NCBI RefSeq assembly: GCF_023558375.1
Contig: NZ_CP083761.1
Coordinates: 2,412,001-2,476,000 of the forward strand
Source of the DNA: Chroococcidiopsis sp. CCMEE 29
GTDB taxonomy: Bacteria; Cyanobacteriota; Cyanobacteriia; Cyanobacteriales; Chroococcidiopsidaceae
DNA length: 64,000 bases
Direction of reading: 5' to 3'
Numbering within the stretch: position 1 is the first letter of the stretch; each line of letters starts with the position of its first letter. A program made the translations under genes and the position numbers. Below the pieces are notes generated by a model, which did no database searches, was not told where the DNA came from, and saw only the letters and a program-made list of their open reading frames with translations. Below are positions 10,021 to 18,444 of the stretch, piece after piece.

Positions 10021-10359
10021 GTGGCTGCAAAAACCATGAACACTTCAATCGTAACTACGAAGCAGTATATTGAAGAGCGAGAAGGCTGTTATCGGCTTGT
10101 AGGAAAGCGGGTCTCCCTGGATTCGATTGTTTATGCATTCCTAAGCGGGATGTCACCTGAAAGCATCGTTCAATCATTCTCAGCATTAACGCTAGAAGAG
10201 GTCTATGGGGCAATTAGCTTTTACCTTGCTAATCGCAAAGCCATCGATGCTTATCTAGCTGAGGGAGAGAATATTTTTGAAACACTGCGACAGCAAGCAA
10301 GGGAAACCAACTCTCTGCTCTATCGAAAGTTATACAGTAGCCAAACCGAGCAGGTATGA
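10021..10359 (+). CDS. DUF433 antitoxin
   Basis: Small protein with the DUF433 winged-helix pattern: YIEEREGCYRLVGKRVSLDSIVYAFLSGMSPESIVQSF...LTLEEVYGAISFYLANR. DUF433 proteins are paired with DUF5615 PIN-like toxins. The stop overlaps the start of the next frame (ATGA at 10356-10359), the usual coupling in this module. GTG at 10021 or ATG at 10036 may be the start. The partner gene is interrupted after 10 codons by a 15.6-kb insertion, so the antitoxin now stands alone. Confidence 0.87.
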   Translation: MAAKTMNTSIVTTKQYIEEREGCYRLVGKRVSLDSIVYAFLSGMSPESIVQSFSALTLEEVYGAISFYLANRKAIDAYLAEGENIFETLRQQARETNSLLYRKLYSSQTEQV

Positions 10360-10385
10360 AAATTCGCTTTCAAGCGGATGCCGAT
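10356..10385 (+). pseudogene. DUF5615 PIN-like toxin, 5' fragment
   Basis: Ten codons, MKIRFQADAD, coupled to the antitoxin by ATGA. The sequence then runs into the inverted repeat at 10386. The rest of the frame continues at 26040, and the last nine bases (GATGCCGAT, 10377-10385) are repeated at 26031-26039. Removing one copy plus the insert restores a continuous toxin frame. Confidence 0.88.
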
Positions 10386-10408
10386 GGGTGTGGTCAAAAC
10401 CAGTTGGT
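10386..10408 (+). repeat. Left terminal inverted repeat of the 15.6-kb element
   Basis: Starts GGGTGTGGTCAAAACCAG. Pairs with 26008-26030; the only difference is C versus T at position 16. It directly follows the 9-bp duplication. Confidence 0.88.
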
Positions 10409-10507
10409 AAAGATGAGAAGCAGGGGGAGAGGCTTCCCGAACGCTCCCTCCCATGACTCCTCTGCCTCTGCTACTCCGTTCCTACCAATTACTTATGACT
10501 GCACCCG
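10386..10507. repeat. MITE-like unit sharing the left terminus
   Basis: The sequence ending at 10507 reads inward as GGGTGCAGTCATAAG...TTGG, an imperfect match to the left terminal repeat. The 122 bp between could be a small non-autonomous derivative of the same family, or an internal deletion scar. No protein is encoded. Confidence 0.5.
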
Positions 10508-10560
10508 ATCCAAAATTTAAGTTAGATGAGCGTTAAACAGCAGTGAGTGGGCATATTTAG

Positions 10561-10839
10561 CGTGAGTTCGGGATAAGGAAAAGACGAGCAGGTAGGCTGA
10601 AAGTGTTGAAGTTCCAAGCTACCTTATACTTGTCCCATGCTTAGCCTAGAAGACTCTTCTGCTCAGTGGATGACTTCTGCCAACAGTTTGAACCCATTTG
10701 GCAAAAACAACTGCTCAGTTGTGTGGTTGATGGCTTAATAGATATCGTGTGTGGGTTGATCGCCTATTGTCATTAGTCCAAGAAGCCCTCTATTGCCATT
10801 GACTACAATTTGCTCCCTGCTGCTTAACCCAAACTCACG
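10561..10839 (+). mobile_element. Internally deleted IS relic, IS982-like
   Basis: 279 bp with terminal inverted repeats CGTGAGTTCGGGATAA and, inward from the right, CGTGAGTTTGGGTTAA. From 10638 it encodes, with a frameshift, a start resembling IS982-type transposases (MLSLED then FCQQFEPIWQKQLL). The rest of the transposase is gone. The family assignment relies on this short match. Confidence 0.55.
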
Positions 10840-10879
10840 TTATTTATATAGTAGGCTTTATCGGGGATGAGATTTTGAG

Positions 10880-11915
10880 ATGAGTAAAGTTTTCCGTCTC
10901 CAACTTTCGGAGTATCATAAAAGCGCACGATATACGATTATCTCAATCCACAATTCTGATTGGTCGCAATAACGAAGGTAAATCAAATGTGGTGAAGGCT
11001 CTAAACATATCAATGAATACGCTGAAGCATCATGCTTCTGAAGAGTTAGCAAAATCAAAATCGAAAGGAATCCTGAGTAGAAGTTTTATTAGAACTAGGC
11101 GTAGGCGTGAAGAGAATACATATGATTGGAAAAGAAACTTCTCTATCTTGTTGCAAGAGCGAAAACAATACGATGAATCACTCTTTAGACTTGAGTTTGA
11201 GTTAAGTACGCAAGAAGTCGAAGATTTCAAAGAACAGTTTAGCAGCCATCTAAATGGCACTCTTTCTTTAGAGATTAAGATAGGAAGAACTCATAAGCCC
11301 CAAATTACTGTAGTAAAACAGGGTAAGGGTTCCAAATCTCTTTCGAGTAAGTCTGGAAGAATTGCAGCCTTTATTGGAGAGAGAATCAATTTTACATATA
11401 TACCCGCTGTAAGAACGGACGAAGAAGCATTCTCAGTAGTTCAGGGAATGATTAGCGAGGAATTATCTAGTCTTGAGAAAAATCCTGAGTATCAGGAAGC
11501 GTTAAAAAAAATAGAAGATTTACAAAAACCAGTATTAGAAAAGATATCTAAAAGTATTAGTGAGCCGCTCACAAACTTTTTACCACAAATCAAGAGTGTA
11601 AAGGTTGTTATTCCTGAAGGAGCAACTAGGGTAGCTTTAAGAGATGAGTGCGAAATATTAGTGGACGATGGAACGGAAACGTCATTGGCTTTAAAAGGCG
11701 ATGGAGTTAAGAGCCTTGCAGCATTGGGTCTTCTCAAAGAAAAAGAAAAATTTGTTGGTGCATCCATAATAGCTATGGAAGAACCTGAGTCACATCTTCA
11801 TCCTGGCGCTATTCACCAACTCAGAAATATCATATATGAACTTGCTGAAGAAAATCAGATTATATTGACAACACATTGGGAGCATGTCACCTTTGCAATG
11901 AGCAGAAGTGCTTAG
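10880..11915 (+). pseudogene. OLD/AAA_21-type ATPase, frameshifted and 3'-truncated
   Basis: A frame starts at ATG 10880 (MSKVFRLQLSEYHK) and shifts near 10930-10945 into the frame carrying the Walker A motif GRNNEGKSN (10962-10988), so the GTG at 10989 is not the true start. Walker B and switch regions are present: IAMEEPESHLHPGAIHQL and IILTTH. After that the homology stops at about 11877, where the left end of an ISKra4-type relic begins. ATPases of this class work with TOPRIM or nuclease partners in anti-phage systems; here the gene is broken at both ends. Confidence 0.75.
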
Positions 11916-12190
11916 AGCTGGATTGCTAGAAAATTCAGAGACGATTTGCAAGAATCAGAGTGACCTCCTCGGATAACGTCATGACTCCAGAACAAGAACA
12001 AGCACTCAAAGAACATCTCCAAGCGATTGCCAAAATTCTCTACGACGAGAGTGACCCCGCTACAATGCAAACGTTAGAAGGGATTGAAATGACACTGCGG
12101 CAGCAGCTCCAAACTCATGTCAGCCCAGAGATCGGGAATTTTTTATCCAAACGATTACAGGAACACAAGTGGGCAAATCCAGGAGCCTAA
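11878..12190 (+). mobile_element. ISKra4-type relic (left end and ORF1)
   Basis: The ORF at 11981-12190 encodes EQALKEHLQAIAKILYDESD...HVSPEIGNFLS, clearly related to ORF1 of the complete ISKra4-type element at 50634-51813 (HVTPEMGNFLS). The preceding sequence (TTTGCAATGAGCAGAAGTGC) resembles that element's left end. The large catalytic ORF is missing, so it is dead. It truncates the ATPase upstream. Confidence 0.7.
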
Positions 12191-12216
12191 AAAGCACGTT
12201 AGGAGCATTAGAAATA

Positions 12217-12975
12217 ACGGCGTTGCTGAATAATGGGATGAATCATTGAGGAACAGGGACATCCCAGAATCTCAAGTAGTGCAGTAGCAAACGAATCGAA
12301 TGCCTCAGCATTTCTTCTGAGTTGGAGTAGCAAAGGGTCTTGCGATGCAACCGGGCTAAATAGTGGCGTAAGCGGGTATTTTCACCTTCCACTCGCGTCA
12401 TGTAGGTCTTGCTGACAATCTGGTCGCCATCGGCAATCAAACCTGGGTAGACACTCCAGCCATCTGTAACATAGAAGTAGCATTTCCCGGCTCCGACGAT
12501 TGCCCGCAATGGCTGAAATGTTTCTCCACTATGGTCGCCCAACACCCACGCTAAAATCCCTGGTCGGAAGTGGTCAACTGCTGTCCACAGCCAGATTTTG
12601 TTTTTTTCGAGCCGACAAACGTTTCGAGTTCATCGAGTTCACCAACTTCCGGAATCCTATCGGGTTGGTAAGCATCAGGCAGGTTCGCTCCGACTTGCTT
12701 CAACCAGTAAATTACCGTGGTGTGATGCACTCCTTTGACTCGCTCAATGCCGCCAAACCCCATGCCGTTGACGTACATCTTCAAGCAGTCTCGTTTGACC
12801 TCATCTGAATAGCCTTGAGCGGAGGCATAATCCTCAATGAATTGACGACGGCAATCGACACAAATGTGATTTTGTTTCCCTCTTCTCTTGCCATTTTTGT
12901 GAATCTGCGTAGAGTTGCACTCAGGGCATTGCATCAGGATTGTCCTCAATTCATCCCTCTATTATGCAACGCCGT
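12217..12975 (-). mobile_element. IS1-family insertion sequence
   Basis: About 759 bp with inverted ends ACGGCGTTGC...GGGATGAAT at the left and, inward from the right, ACGGCGTTGCATAATAGAGG. It holds an InsA/InsB-type transposase on the minus strand. No target duplication could be recognised in the flanks, which suggests later rearrangement. Confidence 0.8.
12243..12934 (-). CDS. IS1 transposase InsAB', expressed by -1 frameshift
   Basis: The first frame (12934 to 12551) is InsA-like: CPECNSTQIHKNGKRRGKQNHICVDC zinc finger and helix-turn-helix. The second frame (to 12243) is InsB-like: GDHSGETF...VTDGWSVYPG, with the catalytic end ENTRLRHYLARLHRKT. The frames join at the run AAAAAAAC (minus strand, about 12607-12600). 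A -1 shift there gives a continuous KKNKIWLWTAVDHFRPGILAWVLGDHSG, as in classical IS1. The start at 12934 (MQCPEC) is preferred to 12949. Probably intact. Confidence 0.85.
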
Positions 12976-12989
12976 ATTTTATTGGTACT

Positions 12990-13187
12990 GATATTCAAAA
13001 ATTTTCCGCAAAAGATTCTAATTGAGGATGTGATGTAGAAAAATTCTATATAATCAGCTTACTTAAGGTAGTTACACGGAAAAATTCCCGATAATACCCG
13101 AATCTGAATGTTATATAGAAAAATTCCGTATAATCACCCGATTTGGGGTAGTTATATAGAAAGTTTCCGCATAATAAATAGTTGGGC
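12990..13187 (+). promoter_or_regulatory. ~40-bp iterons ending in an attI-like core
   Basis: Four to five imperfect copies, spaced 39-41 bp, of TAGAAAAATTCCGTATAATC (clearest copies begin near 13035, 13076, 13115 and 13157). Each carries a TATAAT-like hexamer. The last copy runs into AATAGTTGGGCAGC, whose GTTGGGC (13181-13187) fits an integron recombination core and matches the R'' of the attC at 15139. The same end unit recurs at 16962-16993 next to the integrase relic. This is likely an attI/promoter region with repeated integrase sites; binding is inferred. Confidence 0.6.
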
Positions 13188-13325
13188 AGCTTCAGTCCTT
13201 GATTGAGCCAGCCGCCACTAGCCTCTTGTAAGTTAAATGAATTGACTGAAGTTCTACAATGCTAATCCAGGGCTAGAAAAGATATTATTGAAAAATCGAG
13301 AAGCACAAGAGGCATTTGTTTTTAA

Positions 13326-14477
13326 GTGATGATTATTTCTCACATAAGCTTGAAGAACTGGAGAAACTTTCGGTCAGTAGATGTCAATTTGAGAAATCGC
13401 GTTTTTCTTGTTGGTCCTAATGCCTCTGGTAAATCAAATTTTCTTGATGCTTTAAGATTCTTGCGGGATCTTGCTAAGGATGGAGGTGGATTACAGAAGA
13501 CTGTAAGAGACCGAGGTGGGTTATCCAAAATCAGATGTCTGTATGCGAGAAGGTATCCAGACGTTGAGATAGAAGTGCATTTATCAGAAAACGAATTACT
13601 AGGACCTACTTGGAAATATAGTATTGGGATTAAACAAAGAAAAGGCGGGCAGAATGAACCCATTCTTTCTTATGAGAAAGTTTGGAAAGATGATGAGCAG
13701 TTAATAAACCGTCCAGATCCTGAAGATGATAAAGATAGCTTACGTTTAACGCAAACATACTTAGAACAGATTAATGCAAATGCAGAGTTTAGAGAGATTT
13801 CAAAATTTCTCGAGTCCATCCTATATCTTCATTTAGTACCTCAACTATTACGGTATCCTGAAGCCTTTAGTGGACCAGGAATTCAAGGTGATCCCTTTGG
13901 CAGAAACTTTCTGGAGCGAGTTATTAAGACTCCAGAAAAAACTCGCCGCTCTCGCTTAAAAAAAATTGAGGATGCCTTAAGGATTGCAGTTCCTCAGTTA
14001 AAGCAATTGACTGACGTTAAAGATGAAATGGGTATTCCTCATTTAGAAGCAGTCTATGAACACTGGCGACCTGGAGCAGGTAAACAGCGAGAAGATCAGT
14101 TTTCAGATGGAACATTACGTTTAATCGGTTTATTATGGTCACTTCTTGAAAGCGATTCTTTGCTGCTGCTTGAAGAACCTGAATTGTCTTTAAACGCTGG
14201 AATTACTGCTAAGTTACCTTCTTTAATCTATCGTCTACAGAAGACAAAAAAAAGACAAGTTATGCTGAGTACCCATAGTGCTGACTTGCTATCGGACGAA
14301 GGCATTGGAGGTGAAGAAGTTTTACTGATGACACCGACTGCTGAAGGTACGAAAGTTGAAGTAGCTTCCTCAATTCAAGAGATTAGCAGCCTCCTTGATG
14401 GCGGGCTTACTATTGCTGATGCAGCTTTACCTCGCGCAACACCTGCACAGGTTGACCAATTGAGCCTACTTAGATGA
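13326..14477 (+). CDS. ABC-type AAA ATPase of a putative two-gene defence module
   Basis: 383 residues, likely start 13329. Walker A is VGPNASGKSNFLDAL (~residues 30-44). The signature-like region is QFSDGTLRLIGLL, Walker B LLLLEEPELSLNAG, and the switch MLSTHSADLL. This is the SMC/OLD-like ABC-ATPase fold (AAA_21). The stop overlaps the next gene by 4 bp (ATGA), so the two are coupled. ATPases of this type with a TOPRIM partner occur in anti-phage systems such as OLD and PARIS; that role is inferred here. It is the first cassette after the attI-like core at 13181. Confidence 0.85.
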   Translation: MMIISHISLKNWRNFRSVDVNLRNRVFLVGPNASGKSNFLDALRFLRDLAKDGGGLQKTVRDRGGLSKIRCLYARRYPDVEIEVHLSENELLGPTWKYSIGIKQRKGGQNEPILSYEKVWKDDEQLINRPDPEDDKDSLRLTQTYLEQINANAEFREISKFLESILYLHLVPQLLRYPEAFSGPGIQGDPFGRNFLERVIKTPEKTRRSRLKKIEDALRIAVPQLKQLTDVKDEMGIPHLEAVYEHWRPGAGKQREDQFSDGTLRLIGLLWSLLESDSLLLLEEPELSLNAGITAKLPSLIYRLQKTKKRQVMLSTHSADLLSDEGIGGEEVLLMTPTAEGTKVEVASSIQEISSLLDGGLTIADAALPRATPAQVDQLSLLR

Positions 14478-15085
14478 CAGATATTCCAATTAATCTAGCG
14501 GTTGAGGATGATTTAAGTGAGGCAGTGTTGAAGGGAATACTCAAGCAGTCTCAACGCCCATTTTCTATTGGAACTTGCCTAAAACGCCGAGGTTATGGTT
14601 ATCTCAAGAAAATTCTTCCTGGAATAAATCATGCTGCAAAAGGTTCACCATATTTAGTACTAACAGACTTAGACAAGAATGAATGCCCACTAGTTTTGCT
14701 TACGGAGTGGTTATCTCACCCAAAACATCCAAATTCAATTTTTCGAGTTGCCGTTATAGAAGTAGAGGCTTGGCTTTTGGCACATCGTGAAGCATTTGCA
14801 GAGTTTCTTGGCATTTCAGTAGACTTGATTCCTGATAATGTAGATTCAGTGTCTAATCCCAAGCAATTGCTGATTGATTTGACCAAAAAATCAAGAAAGC
14901 GTTATTTGCGTGACGCAATTGTACCTGCTAAAAATAGCACTGCAAAAATCGGCAAGGACTACAATGGTCAACTTATTCAATTTGTTAATCAAAACTGGCA
15001 AGCTGAAATTGCAAAAACTCACTCTCGAAGTTTGGAGAGAGCAGTAAATGCAATAGTTCACTTTGAACCTACCTGGCAAGCCTAA
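14474..15085 (+). CDS. DUF4276/TOPRIM-like partner of the ATPase
   Basis: 203 residues. The N-terminal NLAVEDDLSEAVLKGIL supplies an acidic residue and YLVLTDLDKNECP a DxD motif, the arrangement of TOPRIM-like nucleases. The middle FRVAVIEVEAWLLAHREAFAEFLG and the C-terminal YNGQLIQFVNQNW blocks are typical of DUF4276 proteins. It overlaps the ATPase by 4 bp. The pair probably acts as an ATP-regulated nuclease or toxin against invading DNA; activity is inferred from fold motifs only. No extra start is needed. Confidence 0.72.
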   Translation: MTDIPINLAVEDDLSEAVLKGILKQSQRPFSIGTCLKRRGYGYLKKILPGINHAAKGSPYLVLTDLDKNECPLVLLTEWLSHPKHPNSIFRVAVIEVEAWLLAHREAFAEFLGISVDLIPDNVDSVSNPKQLLIDLTKKSRKRYLRDAIVPAKNSTAKIGKDYNGQLIQFVNQNWQAEIAKTHSRSLERAVNAIVHFEPTWQA

Positions 15086-15138
15086 GAAGAAGTCTAGAAC
15101 TTGCTGATGTATCAATGTCTGTAGATAGTTGCCAAGCA

Positions 15139-15215
15139 GCCCAACAACTCTCTTGCAGCCGGCGGAAGGGAGATCTCGGTAGTGATGAAGTTATTTGCCG
15201 CTGCTGAAGGGGAAC
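15139..15215 (+). other. attC-like site A (degenerate)
   Basis: R''-like GCCCAAC at 15139-15145 is complementary to the cassette start GTTGGGC at 13181. L''/L' arms GCAGCCGGCGG and GCCGCTGC can pair. The expected R' core is altered (AACGCTATC instead of AACGTTATC). It ends the ATPase/TOPRIM cassette. Confidence 0.5.
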
Positions 15216-15281
15216 GCTATCTTGCTGAGTTATCGGTAGGGGCGCAGCCTGAAGATTATCGGTGAGACACAGCATTAAAAA

Positions 15282-15977
15282 TCAGGTTTCTAGTTTTAAT
15301 TGAACCGCCGTTTCTCTTGTTTGGGCTAGAAATGCATCGAGAAGCGGTTTACCAAACTGCATAAATGGTCGCACGATTTCCTTGCCTGCTGTTTCTGGTT
15401 TACCTGCATTGAAAGGTGGTTCAGGTGTGTATTCCATCATCAATTGAGCCATCTTTGCTACCTGTTCACCACAAAGCAATCCCAATAGCGTTAAGCCAAA
15501 ATCAATTCCCGATGTGACACCAGCCCCCGTTACTCGATTGCGATCAATTACCACCCGTTGAGGAATAACTTCAATTCCCAGCATTGCCAGTTGAGCTCGA
15601 AATGCCCAATGACAGGTTGCTTTATAACCTTGCAGTAAACCAGCTGCCGCCAAGATCATTGAACCTGTACATACGCTAGTTACGTATTGAGCGGATATAG
15701 ACTGTTGTTGCAGGAAGGACAAGATTTCAGCGTCTTTCATTACTTCGATCTGCCCAATACCACCGCCAGGAACGCAAATTACGTCTAGAGGTGGAGAATT
15801 GGCAAACGTTACGGTTGGAATAAAGGTCAGTCCTTCATTACTGATGATCGGGGTTAGTGTTTTCCAGATCAAATGCACTTGTGTATTAGGTGGAAATGCT
15901 AGAACCTGATAAGCTCCCATCACGTCGAGTTGAATAACACCTGGATAAATTAGAAAGCCGATTTGTAGTTGAGTCAT
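15282..15977 (-). CDS. DJ-1/PfpI family protein, isocyanide hydratase-like
   Basis: 231 residues. The nucleophile elbow reads TSVCTGSMILAAAG (Cys ~103) and an acidic residue lies in the N-terminal IYPGVIQLDVMGAYQVL. PGGGIGQIEV and TGAGVTSGIDFGL match the InhA/isonitrile hydratase branch. Such proteins hydrate isonitriles or act as AraC-like sensors without the DNA domain. It is divergent from a LuxR-type regulator 90 bp away, which may control it. It lies inside the inserted 15.6-kb segment but against the cassette direction. Confidence 0.85.
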   Translation of the reverse strand: MTQLQIGFLIYPGVIQLDVMGAYQVLAFPPNTQVHLIWKTLTPIISNEGLTFIPTVTFANSPPLDVICVPGGGIGQIEVMKDAEILSFLQQQSISAQYVTSVCTGSMILAAAGLLQGYKATCHWAFRAQLAMLGIEVIPQRVVIDRNRVTGAGVTSGIDFGLTLLGLLCGEQVAKMAQLMMEYTPEPPFNAGKPETAGKEIVRPFMQFGKPLLDAFLAQTRETAVQLKLET

Positions 15978-16069
15978 AGTTTACAGTTGATTAAGATTTC
16001 CTATTGTGGAACGATTGTAGAGAGAGTCTGTTAACGCGCATAGTCCTCAGGTGGGTACACTTTCAACGC

Positions 16070-16786
16070 ATGGATTATTCTCTTCACCGTTTATTTCAGG
16101 CGATCGCTACTGCACCAACTGAACAGGCATTACGATTCAGGTTCATGGATAGCATCAGCGAATACTTTGGGGTGCAACGTTGGGGAATTTATCTTTTAGA
16201 CACGGAAGATAGCTTAGCCAGCGTTGATGTCAAGGGAGTTCCAGAGGCTTTTGTTGAGCGATATCAACAAGTAGGCAAATCTGTTGATCCAGTCCTGCGG
16301 TATGTTGTGCGGTATCATGCTCCAGCCCACGAAGAGTTAGTTTTGCCAAAAGGAACTTGGAAACAGAGCCAGTTGTACAAAAGGTGTTGCGCTGCATACG
16401 ATCATGAGCATATTATGACTGGACCCATCATTGGGCAAGGTCAGTTGATCGGCACAGTGAACTTTGCTCGTACTAGTAATACACCCGCATTCAGTCAACT
16501 TGATTTGGCTAGTTTCGGCGCGGTTTGTACGCATTTCTCCGCACGACTTGCTGAGTTGCGACACCAACTATCAGTGGTTCCAAATCCACTTTTTAAGCGC
16601 CTCACCCCTAGAGAAGTTCAAATTGCTAATCTTGTTGCTAAAGGATTAACTAATGCAGAGATTGGCGCAGAGTTATGGATAACTCAGAATTCTGTCAAAC
16701 AAGCCTTGAAGCGTATGTTTCGGAAATTAGAAGTTTCTGCTCGGACAGAAATGGTAGCGAGATTACGTGATATGCTCTCACCATGA
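16070..16786 (+). CDS. GAF-like LuxR-family transcriptional regulator
   Basis: About 238 residues from the ATG at 16070 (MDYSLHRLFQAI); a longer start at 16004 is possible. The N-terminal part is GAF-like (TEQALRFRFMDSISEYFGVQRWGIYLL...GQLIGTVNFAR). The C-terminal LuxR HTH is LTPREVQIANLVAKGLTNAEIGAELWITQNSVKQALKRMFRKLEV. No receiver domain is present, so a small ligand is likely sensed. It is divergent from the DJ-1/PfpI gene and is a likely regulator of it. Confidence 0.85.
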   Translation: MDYSLHRLFQAIATAPTEQALRFRFMDSISEYFGVQRWGIYLLDTEDSLASVDVKGVPEAFVERYQQVGKSVDPVLRYVVRYHAPAHEELVLPKGTWKQSQLYKRCCAAYDHEHIMTGPIIGQGQLIGTVNFARTSNTPAFSQLDLASFGAVCTHFSARLAELRHQLSVVPNPLFKRLTPREVQIANLVAKGLTNAEIGAELWITQNSVKQALKRMFRKLEVSARTEMVARLRDMLSP

Positions 16787-16813
16787 AAGAAATCGATTAA
16801 ATGCGAAAAATAA

Positions 16814-16957
16814 TCAAGTCAATGAAGCGGACGGTTGAGAAATCTGTGTTGGAGTTGTCTTGGCATCCTTATGTCTGAGTAATTTTTGTACCATGCGGAT
16901 ATCGTAGCCGTTTTGTAGTAAGTGGGTAGCGAAACTGTGGCAAAAAGTGTGACAACC
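16814..16957 (-). pseudogene. Integron/tyrosine integrase C-terminal relic
   Basis: 47 minus-strand codons ending at TGA 16816-16814. They encode [19 protein letters not shown] and [13 protein letters not shown], the box II region of IntI-type tyrosine recombinases (normally [12 protein letters not shown]...GYDIRTVQELLGHKDVKTT). The catalytic Arg of HxxR is Cys, the LLGH Gly is Arg, and the tyrosine region is lost. It lies next to an attI-like core and points away from the cassettes, the classical intI orientation. Non-functional. Confidence 0.82.
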
Positions 16958-16961
16958 CACC

Positions 16962-16993
16962 ATGGAACCTTTCCGTATAATAAATAGTTGGGC
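16962..16993 (+). other. attI-like core beside the integrase relic
   Basis: TTTCCGTATAATAAATAG followed by GTTGGGC (16987-16993) repeats the unit at 13157-13187. The R'' of attC B (GCCCAAC, 19647) is its complement, as expected for the first cassette junction. Confidence 0.6.
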
Positions 16994-17202
16994 TGCTTAG
17001 TTCTCGGCGGGGCAGCGGCCTGAGTATTCTCTGTTGGAGTTCGGCATTTAGCTATCCCAAGCCATCCCTCACCTCAAAATCTAAATCCCCAGAAGCCTTT
17101 ATAGTGGAATTTTTTAAGCTAAAAAATGTAAAAAACGCGATACACTATTGACAGTTAGTAAATTGGTTGCCATTATGAGGTTTAGGGATAGGGCTGGTAA
17201 AC

Positions 17203-17598
17203 ATGAACAAACGTTTTAAGCAAATCCCAATGTCAGAGTTACGGGTCAAACTGCCAAAACTTAGGCGACAGGTTCAGTCGGGTAACTTACGCATTGTGTG
17301 TACTCACTATGGAGAAGTGGCAGCTTTTCTGCTTCCCCTTCAAGATATTGATGAACTTAATTCTGGAGACGGCGAAATTAGTGTTCAGAAAAGTGAAGAA
17401 GTTCCTCTGACTGAGTTCCGTGACCAGTTAACCGAAGCATGGGAAAAGCTTTTGGGAGGTACGGATTGTATCTATTTAACGTTTCACAAAAGACGAGTTG
17501 TTGCGTTCGTATCGCCTCGTTTCACTCATCACCTTTCATTACCGCTGATTGGTGATGCTGATAAAGTTTTATTTCTCCCTTCTGAAATTCAGATCTGA
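17203..17598 (+). CDS. Tandem Phd/YefM-like antitoxin-type protein
   Basis: 131 residues with two internal repeats: IPMSELRVKLPKLRRQV...EVAAFLLPL and VPLTEFRDQLTEAWEKL...RRVVAFVSP. Each resembles the N-terminal half of Phd/YefM antitoxins, which bind DNA and a toxin. The doubled form is unusual. It is followed 21 bp downstream by a gene of unknown function that could be the partner. Confidence 0.65.
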   Translation: MNKRFKQIPMSELRVKLPKLRRQVQSGNLRIVCTHYGEVAAFLLPLQDIDELNSGDGEISVQKSEEVPLTEFRDQLTEAWEKLLGGTDCIYLTFHKRRVVAFVSPRFTHHLSLPLIGDADKVLFLPSEIQI

Positions 17599-17619
17599 TT
17601 CAACTTAAGGAGTGATGAA

Positions 17620-18384
17620 GTGTATAGGTTTACGTATTTCGACGATCAAGTTAAATCAATGTTTTCCGATAGAAGCGCATTTTGGGATGCTGAATTGGAG
17701 CAAGAACTTTCTCCCATTCTAGAGACTCTCAAACAATGTGGTGAAGTCGCAGGAGCTAGCTGTGGAAGAAAGCCAGGTGTTACAGGGTTAGTATATGAAC
17801 TCGGGGGGCGAACCTTCCAGATTACTTATAGTGTTGATGTTGTCAGGAAAGAGATCAGATTCTATGAGTTCAAACAGATGTCTCACTCAATCGATTGGAG
17901 GACTGCTCTAGAGCAAGATCTTCGCAATGGTGAGGATCAACCTGGTTACATTCCCCAAATTGGTGATCCGCATAAATTTATTATGACTGTTGAATTAATT
18001 CATTGTGGAATCAACACTCCGAAAGATTTAGGCATCGCGTTTGGTAGTGGTGCAAAGAAAGACAAAGATTTGGCAAGGAGGGGGAACTATCTTGGGCGAC
18101 CTGTTATTGAGATTGGTCTTGCTAGTAGGTGTCAAATTAAAAAGCAGTCTGCAAGCACTTATGTTTTGACGGAGCGAGGTCAACGAATTGCTCAGAGCAA
18201 TGATTCAGAGACTCGTGAGCGTCTTCTAGCAGAAGCTTTGTTGGGTTTCTACCCAATTCAAATGATCATTGAAGAGACAACTCGTGGCGACAAAGAACTC
18301 ACCAAAGAGTTAATCCAAAAGATCATTTCTTTGGTGAGTTTGGGTGATTGCGGAGGAACCACGAATCCTCAGCTAGTTCTCTGA
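17620..18384 (+). CDS. Hypothetical protein, possible toxin or nuclease-associated
   Basis: 254 residues, GTG start after AAGGAGTGATGAA, a good ribosome site. The N-terminal ~85 residues (GLVYELGGRTFQITYSVDVVRKEIRFYEF) have a strand pattern reminiscent of RelE/Gp49-type toxins. The C-terminal ~150 residues look like a winged-helix region (KDLGIAFGSG, YVLTERGQRIAQ) ending in a helical tail. Not recognised with confidence. It sits between the tandem Phd-like gene and the PD-(D/E)xK-like gene in the same cassette. Confidence 0.55.
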   Translation: MYRFTYFDDQVKSMFSDRSAFWDAELEQELSPILETLKQCGEVAGASCGRKPGVTGLVYELGGRTFQITYSVDVVRKEIRFYEFKQMSHSIDWRTALEQDLRNGEDQPGYIPQIGDPHKFIMTVELIHCGINTPKDLGIAFGSGAKKDKDLARRGNYLGRPVIEIGLASRCQIKKQSASTYVLTERGQRIAQSNDSETRERLLAEALLGFYPIQMIIEETTRGDKELTKELIQKIISLVSLGDCGGTTNPQLVL

Positions 18385-18444
18385 GAGCATTAGTAAATTG
18401 GGTGACACGGTGGGCAGGGATTCCCATACGGCGAGAAGGCAACG

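Noticed and set aside
12990-13187. CRISPR-like array
   Set aside because: Repeat copies differ from one another, there are no unique spacers of constant length between constant repeats, and no cas genes are near. An attI/promoter array fits better.
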